A stretch of 64,000 nucleotides of DNA from Stenotrophomonas nitritireducens (GTDB lineage: Bacteria; Pseudomonadota; Gammaproteobacteria; Xanthomonadales; Xanthomonadaceae). This document shows, in pieces, positions 17,581 to 24,315 of this stretch. The DNA is taken from NCBI RefSeq assembly GCF_001700965.1, contig NZ_CP016756.1, positions 1,550,001 through 1,614,000 on the forward strand. Reading direction: 5' to 3'. Positions within the stretch are counted from its first letter, which is position 1. Each line of letters begins with the position of its first letter. The notes beneath the pieces are model-generated. The model did not search any database and had not been told where the DNA came from. It saw only the letters and a list, made by a program, of their open reading frames with translations. A program made the translations under genes and the position numbers.

Positions 17581-19401
17581 ATGTCATCTGATTTTCTTTC
17601 CGATTCGCGCTCGGCGCTGTCGCGACGTCGTTTCGTGCAGGGCCTGGCCATTGGCGGCGTCGTCGCCGGTGCCGGCCTGGCCCGCATTCCCCAGGCGTTC
17701 GCCGCCGGCAGCGCCATGGCAGTGCCGCCGGTGGAGCTGCGCGGCACCGAGTTGAGCCTTGCCATCGGCCGTTCGGCGGTGAACCTGACCGGCCGTACCC
17801 GCCCCGCCATCACCGTCAACGGCTCCTTGCCGGCACCGATCCTGCGCCTGCGCGAGGGCGACACCGTCAACCTGCGCGTGGCCAATACGCTCACCGACGA
17901 AATGACCTCCATCCACTGGCACGGCATCCTGCTGCCGGCCAACATGGACGGCGTGCCGGGCCTGAGCTACAACGGCATCGCGCCGGGTGAGGCCTATCAA
18001 TACCGGTTCCAGCTCAAGCAGTCCGGCACGTACTGGTACCACAGCCATTCGCTGTTCCAGGAACAGGCCGGCCTTTACGGCGCGCTGATCATCGATCCGC
18101 TGGCACCACCGCCGTATCACTTCGACCGCGAACACGTGGTGCTGCTCTCGGACTGGACCGACATGGATCCGAATGCGCTGTTCCGGCGCATGAAGAAGAT
18201 GCCGATGCACGACAACACCTACCAGCGCACGGTAGGTGACTTCATGCGTGATGCCCGCAAGGACGGCCTGCGCGAGACGCTCAGCGACCGTGGCATGTGG
18301 GGCCGGATGCGGATGACGCCGTCCGACCTGTCCGACATCAATGCCCACACCTATACCTATCTGATGAACGGCACCGCGCCGGCCGGCAACTGGACCGGTC
18401 TGTTCCGCAACGGTGAGAAGGTGCTGCTGCGCTTCATCAATGGCTCGGCGATGACCTACTTCGATGTCCGCATTCCCGGCCTGAAGATGACCGTGGTGGC
18501 CGCCGACGGCCAGTACATCCATCCGGTCAGCATCGACGAGTTCCGCATCGCCCCGGCCGAAACCTTCGACGTGATCGTCGAGCCGACCGGCCAGGATGCC
18601 TTCACCCTGTTCGCCCAGGACATGGGCCGCACCGGCTATGCCTGCGGCACCCTGGCCACGCGCCAGGGCCTGCAGGCGCCGATTCCGCAGATCGATCCGC
18701 GCCCGCTGCTGACCATGAGCGATATGGGCCATGACATGGGCGGCCACGGCGGCCATGCGGCCGGTGCCGAAGGCGGTTGCGGTGCCAACATGGGCGCCAA
18801 GGGCATGGAAGGTGGCTGTGGCGCCGCGATGGGCCACGATGCACATGCAGGCCACGGCGCGGCGGCTGGCGACAAGTCGCCAAAGCACAAGCCCAGCGAA
18901 GCGGGCAATCCACTGATCGACATGCAGACCGCAGCCACCGAGCCCAAGCTGGACGACCCCGGCATCGGCCTGCGTGACAACGGCCGCAAGGTGCTCACCT
19001 ACGGTGCGATGCATTCGCTGTTCGAAGACCCGGATGGACGCGAGCCCAGCCGCGAGGTCGAACTGCATCTCACCGGCCATATGGAAAAGTTCGCCTGGAA
19101 TTTCGACGGCATTCCGTTTGCCGGCGCCGAACCGATTCGCCTGAACTACGGCGAGCGCATGCGCATCGTGCTGGTCAACGACACCATGATGCAGCACCCG
19201 ATCCATCTGCACGGCGTGTGGAGTGACGTGGAAAACGCCAATGGGCAGTTCCAGCTGCGCAAGCACACCGTGGACATGCCACCGGGCACGCGCCGCAGCT
19301 TCCGCGTACGCGCCGATGCACTGGGCCGCTGGGCCTTCCACTGCCACCTGCTGTACCACATGGAAGCGGGCATGATGCGCGAAGTGAGGATCGACGCATG
19401 A
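17581..19401 (+). CDS. copA: Copper resistance multicopper oxidase CopA
   Basis: This 606-residue periplasmic multicopper oxidase oxidises Cu(I) and/or sequesters copper. A twin-arginine signal (SRRRFVQGLAIGGVVAGAG) gives Tat export of the folded, copper-loaded enzyme. The copper-site motifs are in order: HWHG near residue 112, YWYHSHS near 157, HPIHLHG near 540 and HCHLLYHMEAGMM near the end. Between about residues 380 and 433 lies a Met/His/Gly-rich insert (MGHDMGGHGGH...) typical of CopA/PcoA. The start at 17581 has GGGAG upstream. The stop overlaps the copB start by four bases. Confidence 0.97.
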   Translation: MSSDFLSDSRSALSRRRFVQGLAIGGVVAGAGLARIPQAFAAGSAMAVPPVELRGTELSLAIGRSAVNLTGRTRPAITVNGSLPAPILRLREGDTVNLRVANTLTDEMTSIHWHGILLPANMDGVPGLSYNGIAPGEAYQYRFQLKQSGTYWYHSHSLFQEQAGLYGALIIDPLAPPPYHFDREHVVLLSDWTDMDPNALFRRMKKMPMHDNTYQRTVGDFMRDARKDGLRETLSDRGMWGRMRMTPSDLSDINAHTYTYLMNGTAPAGNWTGLFRNGEKVLLRFINGSAMTYFDVRIPGLKMTVVAADGQYIHPVSIDEFRIAPAETFDVIVEPTGQDAFTLFAQDMGRTGYACGTLATRQGLQAPIPQIDPRPLLTMSDMGHDMGGHGGHAAGAEGGCGANMGAKGMEGGCGAAMGHDAHAGHGAAAGDKSPKHKPSEAGNPLIDMQTAATEPKLDDPGIGLRDNGRKVLTYGAMHSLFEDPDGREPSREVELHLTGHMEKFAWNFDGIPFAGAEPIRLNYGERMRIVLVNDTMMQHPIHLHGVWSDVENANGQFQLRKHTVDMPPGTRRSFRVRADALGRWAFHCHLLYHMEAGMMREVRIDA

Positions 19402-20456
19402 AGACCTTCTCTCACTCACTGCTGTTCATCGCCCTGGTCGCCAGCGGCAACGCGTTCGCGCAGGATCCGCATGCGGGCCACAGCGTGGAAGCAGCCAAGC
19501 CGGCAGTTGATCCACATGCCGGGCACAACATGCCCAAGGCCAAACCGGCCGATCCGCATGCCGCACACCAGGGCCATGGCGAAAAGACCAAGGCTGCTGA
19601 TCCACATGCGGGCCATGCCATGCCCAAGGCCGAAGATCATTCCAGCCACGGCGCAGCCCCAGACCCGCACGCGGGGCATGCAATGCCGGCCGATCCGCAT
19701 GCCGGTCACAACATGCAGGGCAGCAGTGCCAGCACCACGCCGCGCGAACCGATCCCGACGCCGACCAAGCAGGACTTCGACGATGCCTTCCCGGTGTTGA
19801 AGCCGCATGCAATGGAGCACGCCCCCTCGTTCAACAGCCTGGTGGTGTTCGACCACCTGGAAGGCTGGGACAACGCGCATGGCAGCGGCCAGGCCTGGGG
19901 CATCGATTCCTGGTTCGGCAATGACATCAACCGCCTGTGGATCCGCAGCGAAGGCGAACGCAGCGACAACGCGCTTGGCGATTGGTCGGTGGACGCGCTG
20001 TACGGGCATTCGATCTCGCCCTGGTGGGATGTGGTGGCCGGTGTACGGCAGGACAACAACCGTGAATCGCCAGACCTGACCCGCGCCGGATTTGGTCTGC
20101 AGGGCATGTCGCCGTACAAGTTCGAGGTGTCGGCGATGGCCTACATCGGCGGCCCACGCAAGGCCGAGCTGGCCTTCGAGGTCGAGTACGACGTGCTGCT
20201 GACCAACCGCCTGATACTGCAGCCGGTGGTGGAAGCCAGCATCGTTGCCGATGACGACCCGCGCCGCGGCGTGGGCAAGGGCTTGAGCAGCGTGGAGGCA
20301 GGCCTGCGCCTGCGCTACGAGATCACCCGCAAATTCGCACCGTATGTGGGCTTCGTGCACGAGCGCGCGTTCGGCGATACCGCCGACATGCACCGTGCCG
20401 CCGGCGAAGACGTGGGCGAATCGCGCTGGGTTGCCGGCGTGCGCTTCTGGTTCTGA
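19398..20456 (+). CDS. copB: Copper resistance outer-membrane protein CopB
   Basis: This protein has 352 residues with a signal peptide cleaved near residue 22. A metal-binding region follows with six DPHAGH-type repeats (residues 23-28, 38-43, 52-57 as DPHAAH, 68-73, 89-94 and 99-104) interspersed with NMPKAK. The C-terminal 230 residues are the CopB beta-barrel domain (FDHLEGWDNAHG ... RWVAGVRFWF, ending in Phe as outer-membrane proteins do). It binds or moves copper at the outer membrane. It is translationally coupled to copA by the ATGA overlap. A perfect 12-bp hairpin follows at 20463-20491. Confidence 0.95.
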   Translation: MKTFSHSLLFIALVASGNAFAQDPHAGHSVEAAKPAVDPHAGHNMPKAKPADPHAAHQGHGEKTKAADPHAGHAMPKAEDHSSHGAAPDPHAGHAMPADPHAGHNMQGSSASTTPREPIPTPTKQDFDDAFPVLKPHAMEHAPSFNSLVVFDHLEGWDNAHGSGQAWGIDSWFGNDINRLWIRSEGERSDNALGDWSVDALYGHSISPWWDVVAGVRQDNNRESPDLTRAGFGLQGMSPYKFEVSAMAYIGGPRKAELAFEVEYDVLLTNRLILQPVVEASIVADDDPRRGVGKGLSSVEAGLRLRYEITRKFAPYVGFVHERAFGDTADMHRAAGEDVGESRWVAGVRFWF

Positions 20457-20462
20457 TGTCCG

Positions 20463-20491
20463 GGACTGGCGCCGCATGCCGGCGCCAGTCC
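20463..20491 (+). promoter_or_regulatory. Intercistronic hairpin after copB
   Basis: GGACTGGCGCCG (20463-20474) pairs perfectly with its complement at 20480-20491 around a five-base loop. No T-run follows and the next gene starts 28 bases later, so it is more likely an mRNA-stabilising or processing hairpin than a terminator. Confidence 0.6.
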
Positions 20492-20518
20492 TGCTTCCCA
20501 ATTCAAGGAACAGCTTCG

Positions 20519-20818
20519 ATGAAAATCAAGTTTCAAGCCGTACTGATCGGCGCGATCACGCTTGCCCCGATTTCCATCGCGCATGCCCAACATGCCGGCC
20601 ATGACCATCACGCGCCGGCCGCCAAGCCCGCCGCCACCGCGCCCCAGGCCGATGCGGCTGCAAGCTTCAAGCGTTTCGATGCCAACAAGGACGGCTTCAT
20701 CAGCCGCGAGGAACTGCCTACCGGCCACCCGCTGCTGCCGCACTTCGGCATGAGCGATGGCAACCGTGACGGCAAGCTCGACGCCAAGGAATTCGAACGC
20801 GGCCTGTCGATGCTGTGA
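20519..20818 (+). CDS. Exported EF-hand protein of the copper operon
   Basis: This protein has 99 residues with a signal peptide cleaved after AHA near residue 23. A short His-rich segment (QHAGHDHHAP) follows, then two EF-hand loops: DANKDGFISREE and DGNRDGKLDAKE. Both have Asp/Asn at positions 1, 3 and 5 and Glu at 12, so calcium binding is plausible; the His segment could bind copper. It sits between copB and the DUF411 gene on the same strand, and AAGGA lies ahead of its ATG. It is probably an accessory periplasmic protein of copper resistance, with unknown mechanism. Confidence 0.85.
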   Translation: MKIKFQAVLIGAITLAPISIAHAQHAGHDHHAPAAKPAATAPQADAAASFKRFDANKDGFISREELPTGHPLLPHFGMSDGNRDGKLDAKEFERGLSML

Positions 20819-20826
20819 ACCCCTTG

Positions 20827-20851
20827 CCGCACCGGAACTGCTCCGGTGCGG
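20827..20851 (+). promoter_or_regulatory. Intercistronic hairpin before the DUF411 gene
   Basis: CCGCACCGGA (20827-20836) pairs perfectly with TCCGGTGCGG (20842-20851) around ACTGC. There is no T-run. It lies 23 bases before the next start codon and resembles the hairpin after copB in design. Confidence 0.55.
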
Positions 20852-20874
20852 CGATCAGTCTAGGAATCAAACCC

Positions 20875-21417
20875 ATGAAAATCCGTTCAAAGCCGATGTT
20901 CTCGCTGCTGGTGCTGGCTGCCGGCACGTTGTTGATCAGCGCCTGCAATGCCAGCCCGTCAACTGCGGCCACGGCTACTGCCGCGGCACCTGCTGCTGTA
21001 GCTGCAAAAGCTGTTGAAGCTGCTCCGGCCACCAAGGCCCTGCCGCTGGTGGTTGTACACAAGGACCCGAACTGCGGCTGCTGTGGCGGCTGGGCCGAGC
21101 ATATCCAGGCGGCAGGCTTCCCAGTGCAGCTCAACGACACCGCCGACCTGGCCGCGGTCAAGCAGAAGCTGGGGATTGGCGACGGCATGATGGCCTGCCA
21201 TACCTCGGAGATCGACGGCTATGTGGTGGAAGGCCATGTACCGGTGGAAGACATCAAGAAGCTGCTGGCCGAACGCCCGCAGGCGCGCGGGCTGGTATTG
21301 CCGGGCATGCCGGTCGGCACACCGGGCATGGAATCGCCGGACGGCTACCGCCAGGCCTTCACGGTTGCGTTGCTGGGCAATGATGGTTCGTTGAGCGAGT
21401 TCTCGAAGCACGAGTGA
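20875..21417 (+). CDS. DUF411 lipoprotein, metal-binding
   Basis: This protein has 180 residues. The lipobox LISAC puts the lipidated cysteine near residue 22, after a hydrophobic segment, and an Ala-rich linker follows. The DUF411 domain has VVHKDPNCGCCGGWAEHI, a CxCC motif suited to binding copper or another thiophilic metal, and MMACHTSEIDGYVVEGHVPVEDIKKLL, with a further Cys/His pair. DUF411 proteins are commonly encoded with copper-resistance genes. It is the last gene of the copLAB operon; the palindrome at 21451-21476 just downstream may serve as its terminator. Confidence 0.9.
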   Translation: MKIRSKPMFSLLVLAAGTLLISACNASPSTAATATAAAPAAVAAKAVEAAPATKALPLVVVHKDPNCGCCGGWAEHIQAAGFPVQLNDTADLAAVKQKLGIGDGMMACHTSEIDGYVVEGHVPVEDIKKLLAERPQARGLVLPGMPVGTPGMESPDGYRQAFTVALLGNDGSLSEFSKHE

Positions 21418-21754
21418 CCCGCGTAAGCCGCAGCAATGATCGAAATAGAGCCCCTCTCCCGTTCACGGGAGAGGGGTTGGGGTGAGGGGAAGCTTCTAGC
21501 TAGGCCAAGTCAAAAGCCCCCCTCATCCGCCCTTCGGGCACCTTCTCCCGCAAGCGGGAGAAGGGAATGCTTGAAGCAAAGATCCAAGCGAGAGCCGAAG
21601 CAACAGCCAAAGCCAAAGCCGAAGCAAGAGCTAAAGCAACAGCCAAAGCAAGAACCATAGCTAGAGCCATAGCGAAAGCAAGAGAAACAGCCAAAGCCAA
21701 CAACCACGGCAGCTGCCTGAGCAACTGCCGCGGCTCCGTTACAGCAAGCGTCCC
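21418..21754. repeat. Gap with two REP palindromes and a long degenerate hexamer tract
   Basis: At 21451-21490 a palindrome of the CCCCTCTCCCG type lies 33 bases after the DUF411 stop and could terminate the copper operon. A related unit is at about 21517-21565. From about 21570 to 21702 runs an imperfect six-base repeat (AAAGCC, AAAGCA, AGAGCC and similar), some 20 units. It keeps a frame open only because the unit length is a multiple of three. No gene is credible. Confidence 0.8.
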
Positions 21755-23569
21755 TCAAATCTTGAAATCATCAAACGCAACCCGCTCATCGGCAACACCC
21801 AACTTGCGCAGCAGCTGCCGGGTCGCCGCCAACATCGCCGGCGGGCCACACAGGTAGAACTCGCATCCCGCCAGATCCGGATGCTGCTTCAACAGATCCT
21901 CATGCATCGCCTCATGCACGCGACGTGCATCACTGCCCTGCCCTGACCACACCGGATGCCAACTGAAGTTGGCATGCTCATGCGCCAGCTCCTGCATCTG
22001 CTCGACATAAGGACAGTCGCGTTCGCCACGGGCACCGTACCAATAGTGGATACGTTCTCCGCCACCTTCATCCAACCGCTGCTGGATCAGCGCACGCAGT
22101 GGTGCCATGCCTGCACCAGCCCCGATGAAGATCTTCTCGCGCTCGCTGCCACTGAGTGCGAAATCGCCGAACGGACCGCTGTAACGCACGCGATCACCTT
22201 CGCGCAGCGTGTAGGCATAGCTTGAACCCTTGCCTGGCGGATGTTTGCGGTTCTCCTGCCAGCCGGGGCTGAAACGCACCAGCAATACCAGGCCGCCGTC
22301 TGCATTCGACACCGGCGTGGCCAGCGAATAGGAACGGCGCACCGCCGCCTTGTTCTGCAAGGTCGCGGGCAGTGACAAGGCCTTCCAGTCCTCCTCGTGC
22401 TCGGCCGGATACCACACCGCATCACGCCGCAGATCGTACTCCGGCACATGCAGCTGCAGATAGCAGCCCGGCTGGAAGTTCGCATCGGCCGCCTGCTCTG
22501 GGCGCAGATGGATCTCGCGCAGGAACGGCGTCACTGCGACCACCTTCTCCACTATTGCCCACTGCTCGGTCCACAGGCTGGCACCGCCGGCCACTTCGAT
22601 TTCGATGTCCTCATCCACCTGCAGATTGCAGGCCAAGCGGCATCCCACCTTGCGCTTGGCTTCAGGCACATGCGCGCGGTCGGCCGCCGTTGCCTTGCCC
22701 GCACCGGTGCGCACGCGCACCTCGCACAGGCCACAACTCTGGCCGCCACCGCAGTTGGAAGGCAGCTGGATGCCTTCACGGGCAAGTGCCACATAAACGC
22801 TGTCGCCGCTGGCAACTTCGACCGTGCGCAGGTGCGCCCCGCCCGGCGCATACACCATCAACTGCCGGCGCGAGCGCCAACGACGCGGGATGAACTCCTG
22901 CAGGTGAAAACTTGCGATCAACAACCACACACCGGTCAACGCCAGCCACAGGCCGCCAATGCCCATGCCCACCACCAGCGGATTGTTGAAGTTGACGCGG
23001 CTGCTGTAATCCATGATGTGCAGCATCCAGAAGATATCGAACAGCCGCCAGGTGGCATTGCGGTGTTCCATCACCTGCCCGCTGTGCGCGGACACATAGA
23101 TGCTGGTGTCCTGTGCATCGCTGAAGTCCACGCGCCATACCGGGTCGGGATTCGCGCGCGTTTCCAGGGTCTTCTGCAGGTATTGCGGCGCTGCTGCGAC
23201 ACCCTCACCGGCATATGCGGCCTGTGCCACTTTTGCCGCTACCGCCGCATCGATGGCAATGCGCTTGCCGTCGCGTGCATCGATCACCTCGGTGCCTTCC
23301 GGCGATTGCAGGCGGTACACCGGCTGTTGCAGCAGCCAGCCGCTGTCCAGCGTTGCTGCCTCGCCCTTTGCCGCAGCCAGCGCCACGCTCGGGGATACCG
23401 CCGTAGACGGCCAGGCCGGGTTGACCACCGCCTCAGCGCGCTGGGCGCTGCCTTCGATCTTTTCCGGGTCGAGCAGGCTCATCATCAAGCCACTGCCCAG
23501 CCACACCAGAAACTGCAGGCCGACAATCAGGCCCACCCACTTGTGCAGGGTACGCATCCAGGGCGTCAT
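21755..23569 (-). CDS. PepSY-TM / NqrF-like fusion reductase
   Basis: This protein has 604 residues in two modules. Residues 1-230 form a PepSY-TM unit with helices at about 12-30 and 198-220 and the motif WRLFDIFWMLHIMDY. From residue 240 the sequence follows the soluble part of NqrF. It has a [2Fe-2S] ferredoxin domain with C273, C279, C282 and C314, a flavin domain (RRSYSLATPVSN), and an NAD-binding domain (IFIGAGAGMAPLRALI, WYGARGERD, CEFYLCGPPAMLAATRQLL, DDFKI). It probably passes electrons from NADH through the membrane to a periplasmic or bound metal substrate. The start overlaps the end of the upstream PepSY gene by four bases. Confidence 0.88.
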   Translation of the reverse strand: MTPWMRTLHKWVGLIVGLQFLVWLGSGLMMSLLDPEKIEGSAQRAEAVVNPAWPSTAVSPSVALAAAKGEAATLDSGWLLQQPVYRLQSPEGTEVIDARDGKRIAIDAAVAAKVAQAAYAGEGVAAAPQYLQKTLETRANPDPVWRVDFSDAQDTSIYVSAHSGQVMEHRNATWRLFDIFWMLHIMDYSSRVNFNNPLVVGMGIGGLWLALTGVWLLIASFHLQEFIPRRWRSRRQLMVYAPGGAHLRTVEVASGDSVYVALAREGIQLPSNCGGGQSCGLCEVRVRTGAGKATAADRAHVPEAKRKVGCRLACNLQVDEDIEIEVAGGASLWTEQWAIVEKVVAVTPFLREIHLRPEQAADANFQPGCYLQLHVPEYDLRRDAVWYPAEHEEDWKALSLPATLQNKAAVRRSYSLATPVSNADGGLVLLVRFSPGWQENRKHPPGKGSSYAYTLREGDRVRYSGPFGDFALSGSEREKIFIGAGAGMAPLRALIQQRLDEGGGERIHYWYGARGERDCPYVEQMQELAHEHANFSWHPVWSGQGSDARRVHEAMHEDLLKQHPDLAGCEFYLCGPPAMLAATRQLLRKLGVADERVAFDDFKI

Positions 23570-24258
23570 GCGTTCCTCCGCTTGCCGAAGCTGTAGAACA
23601 GCAGCCAGATGCCGCTGAGGGCGAAGCCCAGTCCGATCACCGAAGCCACCCGCAACAAGGTGTTGTTGACGTCGCTGCGGTTCTCGTAATCCATGATGTG
23701 CAGCATCCATACGAAGTCAAACACACGCCACAGGTCGTGCCGGCGCGCCAGCAACTCGCCGCTGTCCGGCGACAGATACAGCGTGGTATCGCCGCGACCG
23801 CTGAAATGCACGGCCCACATCGGCACCGGGCGGGTCTTCACTTCCGACGGTGCGCGGGTGATCCATTCCACCCGTTCCACTTCGCCGTCACCTTGATAGA
23901 GGGACTGCGCCAGTGCGATGGCCTGCTCGCGGTCCATCGCTGGCAGCCGCTCGCCGCTGGCGGCATCCACCAGATATTTCTGCTTGCCCTGGCGGATTTC
24001 ATAGACCTCGCGCTCCAGCACATGCTTGAGCCGGAACGAGTCCATCTGCGGGTAGCGCGTGGCCAGCACATCGGCGCCGACCCGCGCGGCCTGCGCCGGC
24101 AGCGGTGTGCCATGCACGTGGGCAAGGTGGTCGCCATGGATCACGTCCAGCGGCACCACGGTCATGTAGACGCCGCTGAGCATCCACAGCAGCGCCTGCA
24201 CACCGATCACCAGGCCGATCCATTTGTGGGCACGGCGTGCCCAGAATGCGGGTTTCAT
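23566..24258 (-). CDS. PepSY-domain inner-membrane protein
   Basis: This protein has 230 residues with a TM helix at the N-terminus (HKWIGLVIGVQALLWMLSGVYM) and another near the C-terminus (VASVIGLGFALSGIWLLF). A periplasmic PepSY-like domain lies between, containing WRVFDFVWMLHIMDYENRSDVNN. That motif is nearly the same as in the fusion protein encoded next, so the two are probably partners or duplicates. PepSY-TM proteins of siderophore systems act in periplasmic reduction of metal chelates. The ATG at 24258 is preferred because GAGGA lies 8 bases before it; the one at 24264 is too close. Confidence 0.85.
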   Translation of the reverse strand: MKPAFWARRAHKWIGLVIGVQALLWMLSGVYMTVVPLDVIHGDHLAHVHGTPLPAQAARVGADVLATRYPQMDSFRLKHVLEREVYEIRQGKQKYLVDAASGERLPAMDREQAIALAQSLYQGDGEVERVEWITRAPSEVKTRPVPMWAVHFSGRGDTTLYLSPDSGELLARRHDLWRVFDFVWMLHIMDYENRSDVNNTLLRVASVIGLGFALSGIWLLFYSFGKRRNA

Positions 24259-24315
24259 CAACATCGTCCTCGTTCAATGACGCGCCCCGCCGCAGCTGCG
24301 ACGGGGCGCATCCAG

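Noticed and set aside
19464..19715. Possible CRISPR-like or tandem DNA repeat
   Set aside because: The repeats encode the DPHAGH metal-binding motifs of CopB. They vary at third positions, have no spacers of constant length, and are in frame throughout.
20827..20851. Terminator inside the copper operon
   Set aside because: The stem is good but no T-run follows and the next gene is 23 bases away, so I list it as an intercistronic hairpin.
21567..21857. A 96-codon frame of Ala/Lys/Arg-rich composition
   Set aside because: It is produced by the hexamer tract. It has no ribosome-binding site and no credible N-terminus, and it runs into the 3' end of the convergent reductase gene.
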